A DNA stretch of 64,000 bases from Aequoribacter sp049615385 (GTDB lineage: Bacteria; Pseudomonadota; Gammaproteobacteria; Pseudomonadales; Halieaceae): assembly GCF_049615385.1 (NCBI RefSeq), contig NZ_JBMZFL010000007.1; one strand, 5' to 3'. How positions within the stretch are numbered: the stretch's first letter is position 1; each line of letters opens with the position of its first letter. The notes under the pieces were generated by a model that worked only from the letters and a program-made list of their open reading frames with translations, was not told where the DNA came from and ran no database searches. Of the stretch, positions 36,651 through 45,906 are shown piece by piece. The translations under genes were made by a program, and so were the position numbers.

Positions 36651-38237
36651 ATGAGTTTATTATCCGTGTCTAATCTGCGAGTCGATTTTAATACTCGTAA
36701 CGGCCATACCATCGCCGTTAACGACATCAGCTTTGCCGTCGAAAAAGGCCAGATCACCGCTATCATTGGCGAGTCAGGCTCGGGCAAATCGGTGGCTTGT
36801 TACAGCTTACTAGGGCTATTGCCGCAACCACCAGCCAGTGTTGAATCGGGCCAAGCGCTTTTCGAAGGGCAAGATTTACTGCAGATGTCGGAGTCCGAGC
36901 TTCGAGCCATACGGGGTCGTGACATCGCTATGATTTTCCAAGACCCAATGACCTGCCTAAATCCCTTTATGACCATTGGTGATCAGCTTATCGAGCCTCT
37001 GGTCTACCACAAAGATTTGAGCAAAAAAGACGCCCTGAATCGAGCCAAGGAGCTCTTAGTCGAGGTGGGTATTCGCGACCCCGATACCACCATCAACAAT
37101 TATCCCCATGAGTTTTCGGGCGGTATGCGCCAGCGGGTAATGATTGCGATGGCGCTAATTAATGAACCCAAGTTACTCATCGCTGACGAACCAACGACTG
37201 CCTTGGACGTAACCATTCAAGCTCAGATTCTCAAGCTCATTGCCGAACTTCAAACCAAACGCGACATTGGCGTGATTTTTATTAGCCATGACCTCGCGGT
37301 GGTCGCTGACATTGCCGACCAAATTATCGTAATGGAGAAGGGCCACCTAGTCGAACGCGGGGATCGAGAAGCCATCTTCACGCATGCGCAACATCCCTAT
37401 ACACAGAAACTGTTAGCAGCAATCCCCAGCAGTACCAAGCAAAGTAGCAGTCAAGTGCTCGAGCCTTTGGTGCAGGTCAAAAATTTAAAAACGTATTTCG
37501 AAACCCCCTCACAGACAGTTAAGGCGGTCGATGACGTCAGCTTTGAAATTAACAAGGGCGAAATTCTCGGGCTAGTTGGTGAATCGGGCTCAGGTAAATC
37601 CACGATTGGCCGCTCAATACTCAGACTACTGCCCATAACCGAAGGCACCGTCAATTTCGCAGGAACCGATGTGACTGCCCTAGACAAAGACGGGCTAAAA
37701 AGTATGCGCCGGCGCATGCAGATGATCTTTCAAGATCCGTATGCCTCACTCAACCCACGCATGAGCGTTTACGACACGCTGGCCGAGCCGTTGCTCCTGC
37801 ACAACATTGAATCGCGCAAGACTGTAGAGCAAGCCGTGTTAAAGCTAATGGATGATGTCGGCCTAGCCCGCGCTTTTATACGCAAGTATCCGCACGAATT
37901 CTCTGGGGGCCAAAGGCAGCGTATCGCTATTGGTCGAGCGCTTGCGACTAAACCCGACTTTATTGTGGCAGACGAGCCAGTATCTGCATTGGATGTCACC
38001 ATCCAAGCGCAAATTCTGGATTTGATGCTGGAATTGGGGCAACAGTATGGGCTAACAATGCTATTCGTATCGCATGACCTTGCGGTGGTCAGGCACATTG
38101 CGGATCGAATTATTGTGTTATACCACGGCAAAATTGTAGAGCAAGGTAGTAGCGAAACTTTGTTTATCAACCCCCAGCAGAACTACACCAAAACTCTACT
38201 CCAATCGATACCGGGGCAGTCTTTACTGGCAAGTTAA
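36651..38237 (+). CDS. Fused oligopeptide ABC transporter ATPase (OppD-OppF)
   Basis: 528 residues carrying two ABC ATPase domains in one chain. Walker A motifs are GESGSGKS at 40-47 and GESGSGKST at 310-318. ABC signatures are FSGGMRQRV and FSGGQRQRI, each followed by Walker B LLIADEP or FIVADEP. In E. coli OppD and OppF are separate; fused forms (as in GsiA/YejF) are common. Strong ribosome site AAGGAG. The gene ends 13 bp before the convergent GGDEF-EAL gene, with no visible terminator. Confidence 0.93.
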   Translation: MSLLSVSNLRVDFNTRNGHTIAVNDISFAVEKGQITAIIGESGSGKSVACYSLLGLLPQPPASVESGQALFEGQDLLQMSESELRAIRGRDIAMIFQDPMTCLNPFMTIGDQLIEPLVYHKDLSKKDALNRAKELLVEVGIRDPDTTINNYPHEFSGGMRQRVMIAMALINEPKLLIADEPTTALDVTIQAQILKLIAELQTKRDIGVIFISHDLAVVADIADQIIVMEKGHLVERGDREAIFTHAQHPYTQKLLAAIPSSTKQSSSQVLEPLVQVKNLKTYFETPSQTVKAVDDVSFEINKGEILGLVGESGSGKSTIGRSILRLLPITEGTVNFAGTDVTALDKDGLKSMRRRMQMIFQDPYASLNPRMSVYDTLAEPLLLHNIESRKTVEQAVLKLMDDVGLARAFIRKYPHEFSGGQRQRIAIGRALATKPDFIVADEPVSALDVTIQAQILDLMLELGQQYGLTMLFVSHDLAVVRHIADRIIVLYHGKIVEQGSSETLFINPQQNYTKTLLQSIPGQSLLAS

Positions 38238-38250
38238 ACGAGCATGGATG

Positions 38251-39897
38251 TCAGTTAGCTGAAGTTTGCAGCCCCACGCCCCAAGGCTTATCGGGATTAG
38301 CCAGCCACTCCTCGAAATCGCCGATCGACATCGGTGTGGCGATATAGAAGCCTTGCGCATAATCGCAGCCGAGTTCTTGAAGGGTCTGCAGAGTTGTAGC
38401 CTCCTCAACGCCCTCAGCGACCACTACCTTATCCAGCGCATGCGCCATTGCAATGGTCGACTCCACAATAATTCGGTCGTCGGCTTCATCTGACAAACGC
38501 TGGATAAACGCCTTGTCGATTTTAACGGCTCTGGCGGGTATTCGACGCAAATAAGAAAGCGAAGCAAACCCGGTACCAAAGTCGTCAATCGCTATCATCG
38601 CACCCATCTTATCCAGGCGCTGCAAGCTCTCGAGTGCTTTATTGGGGTCAGTCATCATACTGGTTTCAGTGACTTCCAAGGTCAAAGCACCAGGCTCTAA
38701 ATTCAGCCTGTCCAGTACATTGCGGAGTTGGGCCGTCACATTTAAGTCTTGTATGTCCGAAATCGACAAATTGATGCTGACGTCCAAGTTGAGTCCACGC
38801 ATGCGCCATAAGCGCAATTGTCGAGCTGCTTGATCCATGGTCCAGCGAGTCACTTGACGAATGAGTCCGCTCATCTCCGCGAGGCGCATAAATTCGTCTG
38901 GGTTCAGTAGACCTAGATCGGGATGGTGCCAGCGCAACAGTGCTTCGACACTGCTAACGCGCTGAGTTTGCATATTAATAATGGGCTGATAGAACAACTC
39001 GAGCTCATCACGAGCCAGTGCCAGCTGAAGATTTTTGTTCATCATTAACCGCTGGGTCGCATTGTCATCACTGGCGGGGTCATAAAGTGCAACGTTCGAC
39101 CCTGCCTTGGCTTTGGCCGCGTAGAGGGCGGTATCTGCCATACGTAAGAGCTCACCACCATCATCGGCGTGCAGAGGGAACATCGCGAGCCCCATGCTAA
39201 TACCGATGCTAATCTCGTGCTCTTCGACGCAAAAGTAATCGTCCGTGGCTGAAATCAGTTTTTCGGCAACCTCTTCGGCGCCTACGCGATTTGTTGCGGG
39301 CAGCACAAACGCGAATTCGTCTCCCCCCCAGCGGGCCACAAAGTCACCTCTGCGCAGCACTTTTTTGAAGCGTTGCGCCAATTCTTCTAACACCCCATCA
39401 CCAACAAAATGCCCCAAGGTATCGTTGACACCCTTGAACCCATTAAGATCCGCCACCAAGACCGCAAAATGGTGGGATTCGTCTCGAGCACGAGCCAAGA
39501 TTTTGCTCATCTCTGCTCGAAAGGCAACGCGATTGGGCAGGCCGGTTAAGTCGTCGTGCAACGCATTGTAGTTGGCGACCTTACCAAACGAAATCAAACC
39601 ATCAATCGATTCCAGCGAATGCCGGCTTAACAACAAGCCAAAAAAACTTCCGCCCAACATGATCAGCGAGGACAAAATGTCGTGTACACTGAATCCACGC
39701 CAATACAGATCAATACCAAACGCAATATAGGCGCCAATAAACAAAAGCGTCGCGGCAAAAAGGAATTGCCATCCCTGCGAGCGTTCGTTACGTTTAAACA
39801 CAATGAGGCCGATGGTATGCGCCGTACCCGCCATTGCGATAATGCTAAGAACAATGATGCCGACGACTACGGCTGTTATTGTCGCTTGATCTGTCAT
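38251..39897 (-). CDS. Membrane GGDEF-EAL protein (cyclic di-GMP turnover)
   Basis: 548 residues. Three membrane helices (about 8-30, 45-65, 75-95) lead into a GGDEF domain with G191GDEF195 and inhibitory-site RRGD at 182-185. An EAL domain begins with E318AL. The EAL active site looks complete, with NLSISDIQD, LEVTETSMM, DDFGTGFASL, KIDKAFI and VAEGVEE all present. Both cyclase and phosphodiesterase activities are therefore possible. No extracytoplasmic sensor domain is seen, so the signal may be membrane-linked. It is convergent with the Opp operon. It is the third c-di-GMP enzyme in 40 kb. Confidence 0.93.
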   Translation of the reverse strand: MTDQATITAVVVGIIVLSIIAMAGTAHTIGLIVFKRNERSQGWQFLFAATLLFIGAYIAFGIDLYWRGFSVHDILSSLIMLGGSFFGLLLSRHSLESIDGLISFGKVANYNALHDDLTGLPNRVAFRAEMSKILARARDESHHFAVLVADLNGFKGVNDTLGHFVGDGVLEELAQRFKKVLRRGDFVARWGGDEFAFVLPATNRVGAEEVAEKLISATDDYFCVEEHEISIGISMGLAMFPLHADDGGELLRMADTALYAAKAKAGSNVALYDPASDDNATQRLMMNKNLQLALARDELELFYQPIINMQTQRVSSVEALLRWHHPDLGLLNPDEFMRLAEMSGLIRQVTRWTMDQAARQLRLWRMRGLNLDVSINLSISDIQDLNVTAQLRNVLDRLNLEPGALTLEVTETSMMTDPNKALESLQRLDKMGAMIAIDDFGTGFASLSYLRRIPARAVKIDKAFIQRLSDEADDRIIVESTIAMAHALDKVVVAEGVEEATTLQTLQELGCDYAQGFYIATPMSIGDFEEWLANPDKPWGVGLQTSAN

Positions 39898-40038
39898 CGT
39901 GCTACCGCGGATCCTTCAAGAAGCCGTTGGGAGTAAAAAACGCTCACCTTGATTGGCAATGAGCGCATTAGAGTAAACAAGATGCTAACAGTAGCACAAA
40001 CCCGTTGTTTGTCACGGGTACAACAGAGGTTTAATCAC

Positions 40039-41121
40039 ATGAGTGATACAGAAAATGTTCATTACCAGGGCTTGAGCTATCCGTTCGGACGCACGGCACC
40101 GGAAAATAACGGCTGGATCCGCGAGATAGCACCCGGCGTTCACTGGCTACGTTTCGAGCTTCCCATGGCCCTTAACCATATTAATCTGTGGCTGCTAGAA
40201 GATAACAACGGCTGGACGATCGTTGATACCTGTATGAACATGTCGTCGGCGCGACAGCAATGGGAAGAACTATTTACTACCGTATTGCAAAATAAACCCA
40301 TTACTCGAGTCATCGCCACCCACTTACACCCCGATCACGTCGGTCTCGCGGGCTGGCTATGTGAGCGCTTCGATTGTGAGCTATGGATGTCACGCACTGA
40401 TTACACGATGTGCCGCATGCTGGTATCTGACACCGGGCGCGCAGCGCCGGAGGCCGGCATTCGTTTTTATCACCGCGCTGGTTTTAACGAGAAGCAACTG
40501 ACGAGTTACCGCGAGCGATTCGGGGGCTTTGGCTCTGTGATTTATCAGCTGCCGGACTCTTACCGCCGCCTAGTCGATGGCGACCACTTAGAAATCAATG
40601 GCAACTACTGGCAGATGGTTGTAGGCAAAGGCCACGCACCCGAACACATCTCGCTGTATTGCCCCGCGCTCAAATGCTTAATTTCGGGCGACCAAGTACT
40701 GCCTCGAATTACCTCTAACGTCAGCGTGTTCCCAACCGAACCCGAGGGCAACCCGCTGCGCGAATGGCTGCTCTCTAACGCCAGAATACGCGAGCTCTTG
40801 CCCGAGGATCTTTTAGTACTGCCGGCTCACGGCAACCCGTTCTACGGTCTGCACAAACGTTTAACCCAATTAATCGATGGTCACGAGCGTGACCTCGATG
40901 CGCTGTACGAATATTTGAGCGAGCCTAAACGCGCAATTGATTGCTTTGAGGTCCTGTTCCAGCGTGTGATTGGCGACGATATGATCATGATGGCGACCGG
41001 TGAGAGCATTGCGCACTTAAACTGCTTAAAGGATCGGCGCCGCATCAAACGCTTCTTGGACGAAGACGGCGTATATTGGTACCAAGCGTTACCCGAAAGT
41101 CGCCAAATCCGCCTGCCCTAA
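40039..41121 (+). CDS. MBL-fold metallo-hydrolase
   Basis: 360 residues from the ATG at 40039, chosen for the AGAGGT ribosome site and because the 30-residue extension to 39949 has no family character. The metallo-beta-lactamase motif is H95LHPDH100 (two-metal site). Later ligands are probably the His in GHAPEHISLYC, the Asp in SGDQVLPR and the His in PAHGNPF. Roughly 100 extra C-terminal residues follow the MBL core. The family includes lactonases, thioesterases and glyoxalase II-like enzymes. The gene ends 71 bp before the acyl-CoA dehydrogenase gene on the same strand, so hydrolysis of a lactone or CoA ester is the favoured inference. Confidence 0.85.
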   Translation: MSDTENVHYQGLSYPFGRTAPENNGWIREIAPGVHWLRFELPMALNHINLWLLEDNNGWTIVDTCMNMSSARQQWEELFTTVLQNKPITRVIATHLHPDHVGLAGWLCERFDCELWMSRTDYTMCRMLVSDTGRAAPEAGIRFYHRAGFNEKQLTSYRERFGGFGSVIYQLPDSYRRLVDGDHLEINGNYWQMVVGKGHAPEHISLYCPALKCLISGDQVLPRITSNVSVFPTEPEGNPLREWLLSNARIRELLPEDLLVLPAHGNPFYGLHKRLTQLIDGHERDLDALYEYLSEPKRAIDCFEVLFQRVIGDDMIMMATGESIAHLNCLKDRRRIKRFLDEDGVYWYQALPESRQIRLP

Positions 41122-41192
41122 GTACAACAAGAACTCGATATTGAGCCACAGGCAGAGCGCGGTGGACTCGAAACAGACAGCAGGAAATGCCC

Positions 41193-42458
41193 ATGGACTT
41201 TGCTATACCGGAAGAACTACAAGCCTTTTTAAATGAAGTCGATACTTTCATCGAAGCCGAGATCAAACCCCTTGAGCAAGCCGATGACAACATCCGCTTT
41301 TTTGATCACCGTCGCGAACATGCCCGCACCAATTGGGATGAGGGTGGTGTGCCCCGAGAAGAATGGGAGGCTTTATTAGCAGAGGCTCGCCGCCGCGCCG
41401 ATGCCGCCGGCGTATACCGTTACCCCTTCCCAAGCGAGTTTGGAGGACGAAATGGTACAAATCTTGGTATGGCAATTATCCGCGAGCACTTAGCTGCTAA
41501 AGGTTTAGGATTACACAACGACCTGCAAAATGAGCATTCTGTGGTGGGTAACAATATCGGCTTGCTGCTGATGCTTGAATACGGCACTTCCGAGCAAAAA
41601 GCCCATTGGGTCGATGGCCTTGCCACGGGCAATAAAGGGTTTGCTTTTGGCATTACTGAACCCAACCACGGGTCGGATGCTACCCATATGGAAACCACGG
41701 CCATACGCCAGGGCAATGACTTCGTGATTAACGGGGTAAAAACTTGGAACACCGGCATTCATGTGGCTGAGTACGATATGGTCATGGCTCGCACCTCTGG
41801 CAAAGCCGGAGATGCGCAGGGCATTACCGCCTTTCTCGTACCCATGAAAGCACCTGGCGTCAAAATCGAAGAATTTTTGTGGACCTTCAACATGCCATCA
41901 GACCACGGTACCGTAAGTTTTACCGATGTCATGGTTCCTGAGAGCGCCATCTTCGGAGGTGAAGGCCGGGGCCTCCAAGTGATTCAACACTTCTTCAACG
42001 AGAACCGTATCCGCCAGGCGGCATCAAGCCTCGGCGCTGCTCAGTATTGTGTTGCCGAAGCGGTTCAGTACGCGAAAGAACGCAAACCTTTTGGCAAACC
42101 GCTAGCAAGCAACCAGGGTATACAGTTCCCGCTGGTCGAGCTGCAAACGCAAATCGAGATGTTGCGAGCGCTGATCCACAAAACCGCGTGGATAATGGAT
42201 ACCGAGGGCGCGTTTGCCGCCTCGGACAAGGTATCGATGTGCAACTTTTGGTCCAACCGCTTGTGCTGCGAAGCGGCCGATCGCGCGATGCAGGTTCATG
42301 GCGGTTTGGGCTACTCACGCCACAAGCCTTTCGAACACATCTATCGGCATCACCGCCGCTACCGCATCACCGAGGGCGCCGAAGAAATTCAAATGCGCCG
42401 CGTCGCGGGCTATCTGTTTGGCTTTATGAACCAAAAGGCGCCAAAAGGAGTGAAATAA
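41193..42458 (+). CDS. Acyl-CoA dehydrogenase, ACAD10/11-like
   Basis: 421 residues from the ATG at 41193 (AGGAA 6 nt upstream; an ATG at 41187 would sit too close). The flavin-binding core has FGITEPNHGSDATHM and FVINGVKTWNTG, then the FGKPLASNQGIQFPLVE segment. The C-terminal motif YRITEGAEEIQMRR contains the glutamate that acts as base in most members. The N-terminal DFAIPEELQAFLNEVDTFI and the RREHARTNWDEGG insertion are typical of the ACAD10/11 branch. Three bases separate it from the phosphotransferase gene. The combination matches the two domains of ACAD10/11 and the LvaC/LvaA pair of levulinate catabolism. Confidence 0.9.
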   Translation: MDFAIPEELQAFLNEVDTFIEAEIKPLEQADDNIRFFDHRREHARTNWDEGGVPREEWEALLAEARRRADAAGVYRYPFPSEFGGRNGTNLGMAIIREHLAAKGLGLHNDLQNEHSVVGNNIGLLLMLEYGTSEQKAHWVDGLATGNKGFAFGITEPNHGSDATHMETTAIRQGNDFVINGVKTWNTGIHVAEYDMVMARTSGKAGDAQGITAFLVPMKAPGVKIEEFLWTFNMPSDHGTVSFTDVMVPESAIFGGEGRGLQVIQHFFNENRIRQAASSLGAAQYCVAEAVQYAKERKPFGKPLASNQGIQFPLVELQTQIEMLRALIHKTAWIMDTEGAFAASDKVSMCNFWSNRLCCEAADRAMQVHGGLGYSRHKPFEHIYRHHRRYRITEGAEEIQMRRVAGYLFGFMNQKAPKGVK

Positions 42459-42460
42459 GC

Positions 42461-43855
42461 GTGATTACTAGGCTGCAATCCTTCATCGAAAAGCATCTCG
42501 GCCAAGGGGTTAAGGTCGAGAACGCGCTGTTACTGACCGGTGGCGCAAGCCAAGAAACTTGGCGAATCGATGTGGAGCACAAAGGAAGTCTAACTCCCTA
42601 TTGTTTGCGCCGTGCCAAAGACAGCGAATCAGAGCAAGCACTGGATCTAGGAGGTGTGGGCCTCATGGTCGAGGCCGAGCTGATTCAAGCAGCACGTAGT
42701 GTAGGCGTCAAAGCGCCCCAAATAGTGGCCCTCATAAACGAAGAAGACGACCTTGGCATAGGCTTTTTGATGCAATGGTTAGAAGGCGAGACCCTCGGAC
42801 ATAAAATTGCCAGAGCCCCAGAGTTCGCGAGTATTCGCCCTGAGCTCGCTCGCCAATGCGGCGAGCAGTTAGCCTTAATCCACTCAATGGACACACAGCC
42901 CTTTTTGCAGACAGGCAGCTTACAAAAAATGGCCGCCGTGGACTTTATCCAGCAAACCTACGATCAGTATTTATCGTTAAACATGCAGCAACCTATGCTG
43001 GATTACACTGCGCGTTACCTCCTCGAAAACGCGCCTAGGCAACACGATTACGTGCTGAACCACGGTGACTTTCGCAGCGGGAACCTCATGGTCGACCCAA
43101 ATATAGGCATCAGTGCCGTATTGGATTGGGAGCTCGCCTCTATCGCCGACCCCGCCAAAGACATTGCTTGGCTGTGCGTCAATTCCTGGCGCTTTGGCTG
43201 TAACGAGTTCGTTGTCGGCGGCTTTGGCGACTTAAACGATTTACTGACAGCCTACAACGCCAACAGCGGCCGCAAAATTAGCGCCGATGACATTCACTAC
43301 TGGATGGTATTTGGCTCATTTTGGTGGTCAGTGTGCTGCTTAAGCATGGGCAACACCTACAAGACCGGTGTAAATACCTCACTCGAGCGCCCTATCATTG
43401 GCCGACGCGCCTCCGAAGGCCAGCTCGATTGCGTGAACTTGTTGCTGCCACAGAGTTTCGAAATCATCCCCGACGAGCAGAATCAAGCTCTGCTACCAAC
43501 CGATGCCGAGCTTGCTGAGGCCTTGCAGGCTCACCTCAAAGACAACGTCGCACCACTGTTGAGTGGCAAAGACAAGTTTCTCGCACAAGTCGCGGCCAAT
43601 GCCGCGGGCATATTAGCCCGCAGTGCACGTTTTAATGCCAGCGCGGTCAGGCAAGCGAATAACCGACTGCAGGCTCTTTTGGGTGACTGTGAACCGCTAG
43701 AAGACTTAAACGCAAGACTTTGCGAGCACATCCGCGCGGGCCTTGTCGACCTAGACTACCTCGCCCTGCAGGCGCACTTACGCGCGACGGTCGAAGCCCA
43801 GGTCCTTATCGATCAACCGCAGTATGTAGAATTCTCCAAACGGGGCGCTGGCTAG
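42461..43855 (+). CDS. APH-family phosphotransferase (acyl-CoA kinase candidate)
   Basis: 464 residues from a GTG at 42461, 2 nt after the dehydrogenase stop, with AAAGGAG about 12 nt upstream. Reading further upstream enters the dehydrogenase gene in another frame. The kinase has the nucleotide segment LLTGGASQETWRID, the catalytic loop H201GDFRSGN208, and the metal-binding DWELASIADP. The C-terminal 120 residues are helical, unlike aminoglycoside kinases. Related N-terminal domains in ACAD10/11, and bacterial LvaA, phosphorylate 4-hydroxyacyl-CoA so that the dehydrogenase-like partner can remove phosphate. That role is inferred from pairing. Confidence 0.85.
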   Translation: MITRLQSFIEKHLGQGVKVENALLLTGGASQETWRIDVEHKGSLTPYCLRRAKDSESEQALDLGGVGLMVEAELIQAARSVGVKAPQIVALINEEDDLGIGFLMQWLEGETLGHKIARAPEFASIRPELARQCGEQLALIHSMDTQPFLQTGSLQKMAAVDFIQQTYDQYLSLNMQQPMLDYTARYLLENAPRQHDYVLNHGDFRSGNLMVDPNIGISAVLDWELASIADPAKDIAWLCVNSWRFGCNEFVVGGFGDLNDLLTAYNANSGRKISADDIHYWMVFGSFWWSVCCLSMGNTYKTGVNTSLERPIIGRRASEGQLDCVNLLLPQSFEIIPDEQNQALLPTDAELAEALQAHLKDNVAPLLSGKDKFLAQVAANAAGILARSARFNASAVRQANNRLQALLGDCEPLEDLNARLCEHIRAGLVDLDYLALQAHLRATVEAQVLIDQPQYVEFSKRGAG

Positions 43856-43864
43856 CTCGTAACT

Positions 43865-44053
43865 TTATTCGCTCTCAGCCCTCTCGTTTGATTGAGCATA
43901 TTTGGCGATCACTGGCCAGCCACCCAAGAGAGGCAAGAACCATGCGGCTAGTACCCACCAATCGTCGCTCCAGTTCAACTCACCGAATGCGAAAACGCCT
44001 ACGATGACGCACGATACCACCACAACTAAAGTGTTTAATGTCCGTTGATTCAT
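43865..44053 (-). CDS. Small two-helix membrane protein
   Basis: 62 residues from the ATG at 44053, which has AAGGAG 9 nt upstream; an ATG at 44098 lacks this. Two hydrophobic segments (about 6-24 and 30-45) are separated by an acidic, Trp-rich turn (ELNWSDDWW). No family recognised. It is the last gene of a three-gene operon with a membrane HTH protein (32 bp upstream) and a tail-anchored protein. Confidence 0.6.
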   Translation of the reverse strand: MNQRTLNTLVVVVSCVIVGVFAFGELNWSDDWWVLAAWFLPLLGGWPVIAKYAQSNERAESE

Positions 44054-44085
44054 ATCTCTAAGCTCCTTGTCAGTAGATTCTCTAA

Positions 44086-44385
44086 CTATCCCAACCAATA
44101 ACCTAGTGAAAAGGCGACCACGAAGGTCAGGGTTATGTAGGGTAACACCTTGTCGCTGTCAGACTCAGGGGGAGACGGTAGCACGCTGCGATCGTCGACC
44201 AAAAGATCAGCAACGGACACCTCTAAAACACTCGCGAGCGCTTTACTCGTCTCCATAGACGCCACTCCTGTTTTTTCTAGACGCTGGATCGTTCTGATAT
44301 TTAAGTCACAAATATCGGCAAACTGTTGCTGGGTCCAACCACGTTGCTGGCGGGCGTTTTTAATAAGGCCTTTATCAATTAACAT
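44086..44385 (-). CDS. Membrane-tethered XRE-type HTH regulator
   Basis: 99 residues from the ATG at 44385 (AGGGGGCGGT just upstream). An N-terminal Cro/C1-type HTH is present, IKNARQQRGWTQQQFADICDLN followed by IRTIQRLEKTG (positions about 6-40). Next comes ALASVLEVSVADLLVDDRS, a polar linker and one C-terminal membrane helix (about 80-98). The DNA-binding domain is therefore held at the inner membrane. It starts 8 bp after the stop of the tail-anchored protein gene. Likely a membrane-signal regulator of its own operon, which is inference. Confidence 0.78.
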   Translation of the reverse strand: MLIDKGLIKNARQQRGWTQQQFADICDLNIRTIQRLEKTGVASMETSKALASVLEVSVADLLVDDRSVLPSPPESDSDKVLPYITLTFVVAFSLGYWLG

Positions 44386-44393
44386 ACCGCCCC

Positions 44394-44804
44394 CTACACC
44401 AACCACGAGGCGGTCAAATAGCCCACCGCTGCACCCGCAACAGCAAAGCCGAGCAACATCTTCCAGCTCAAAGACTTGGGATTAGACCGAGCAATCGCAT
44501 CGGTCTCGTAAACGATCTCACCAGCCACACTGGCGCGAATCATGATTTTTGTCATGAAACGCTCCATAGCAATAGACAAAATCATTTCCTCATCGCCCAC
44601 ACTCAGAACGTGCTCGCTTCGCAGTGCAAACACCTTCGCATCGACGACCTTTTCATCGTCCACCCAGATTTGCTCTCGCGATGAAAATGTCGCAAGGTTC
44701 AAGATGACTTGGTGCTCCTTGTAGACGAAGGCAACCGTAAGCCCCTTAGTAATAGAAAAATCGAGCTCATCGTCAAGCTCTTGAGTTGATCTATCAGAGA
44801 ACAT
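44394..44804 (-). CDS. Tail-anchored protein of unknown function
   Basis: 136 residues from the ATG at 44804 (AGGAT upstream). The first 100 residues look beta-rich and soluble (LTVAFVYKEHQVILNLATF, IWVDDEKVVDAKVF, HVLSVGDEEMILSIAM). One C-terminal helix follows (about 114-134, LLGFAVAGAAVGYLTASWLV). No known domain recognised. First gene of the membrane-HTH module; it could act as cytoplasmic sensor or partner of the HTH protein. Confidence 0.65.
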   Translation of the reverse strand: MFSDRSTQELDDELDFSITKGLTVAFVYKEHQVILNLATFSSREQIWVDDEKVVDAKVFALRSEHVLSVGDEEMILSIAMERFMTKIMIRASVAGEIVYETDAIARSNPKSLSWKMLLGFAVAGAAVGYLTASWLV

Positions 44805-44932
44805 AGTCAAAATCCTGTGTTTCAAGTGAAGGCTCAGTCTAAGCACAAAACTTGCTAATTGCGCCGACACACTTGCGACTGTCGTAAAACTGTCCGATAG
44901 TTAGACCCTATTGACAACAAAAAGCGAAAATA

Positions 44933-45820
44933 ATGATACAAAAAATACTTGCTTGGATACTTAGGCGGTATTACGTCAATGTAAACCGCAAAGCCAATCC
45001 AGAGGCACACACACAACGCACCCACCCTGTAAACATACCCAGTCGCGACGACACTCGTAAAATTCCCGCCAGACACTATTCGGCCTGCGATGAGGGCAAA
45101 CCGCTGATCGTTTACTTTCATGGTGGTGGCTGGGTTATAGGCGACCTAGAAACCCACGATGCCTTGTGCGCCAAGCTCAATCAAGTGACAGGGTGTGCAG
45201 TCCTGGCGATCGACTACCGTCTGGCGCCAGAGCACCGTTTCCCGGCTGCATTTGAAGATGCACTAGACGCTACCATCTGGGCGGCAGAGCAGCTGGATGT
45301 ACTCACCGATGCAAGCACTCAACTGATCGTTGCGGGTGACAGCGCCGGGGGCAACCTTGCGGCCACGGTCTCACTCAATCTGCCCGAGATCGCTCGCGCT
45401 AGTCTCGCGGGCCAAGTGCTAATTTACCCCGTCACCGAGTACTATTTGTCAGGCTATCAAAGCTACATCGATAAAGGTAAAGACTATGCGCTCAGCAAAA
45501 CGTTGATGCACTATTTTTGGAATACGTATTTAGGGGAAAAATTTTCAGACTTAGCCACAGCCGAGTCCAAAGCCAAGACCGCTTTGCCCGGCACGTATGA
45601 AGATCTCAGCACGATGCCCAAGACCTTTCTATCTACCGCCGAGAATGACCCTTTGCGCGACGAGGGCATCGCTTTTAAAGACGCCCTAATCAAAGCTAGT
45701 GTGGCAACGTATTATCAGCATTTTACGGATTCGGAGCATGGCTTCGCTACAGCACCCGGCGCGGACCCTGAGGCCGTTCGACAAATTGAATTGATCAACG
45801 AGTGGATAGCGACTCTGTAG
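44933..45820 (+). CDS. HSL-family alpha/beta hydrolase (esterase)
   Basis: 295 residues. The oxyanion motif is H63GGGW and the nucleophile elbow is GDS137AGG. The acid is in TAENDPLRDEG and the histidine in DSEHGFATAPG. This is the hormone-sensitive-lipase (family IV) group, which cleaves short- and medium-chain esters. There is no signal peptide, so it is cytoplasmic. The Shine-Dalgarno is weak. It lies between the membrane-HTH module and the Fe-alcohol dehydrogenase and might release an alcohol and acid for the neighbouring enzymes. Confidence 0.9.
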   Translation: MIQKILAWILRRYYVNVNRKANPEAHTQRTHPVNIPSRDDTRKIPARHYSACDEGKPLIVYFHGGGWVIGDLETHDALCAKLNQVTGCAVLAIDYRLAPEHRFPAAFEDALDATIWAAEQLDVLTDASTQLIVAGDSAGGNLAATVSLNLPEIARASLAGQVLIYPVTEYYLSGYQSYIDKGKDYALSKTLMHYFWNTYLGEKFSDLATAESKAKTALPGTYEDLSTMPKTFLSTAENDPLRDEGIAFKDALIKASVATYYQHFTDSEHGFATAPGADPEAVRQIELINEWIATL

Positions 45821-45906
45821 GCGCTTTACGCCTTAGCAGATGCATTAAGAAAGGAGCCCATTGAACTGACCCCCTTCTTATTAGGTCATTTAATAACGAT
45901 GCCGAA

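Noticed and set aside
42047..42460. N-terminal extension of the kinase reading into the dehydrogenase gene
   Set aside because: The translated stretch is Arg-rich shadow of the dehydrogenase; homology begins at the GTG at 42461.
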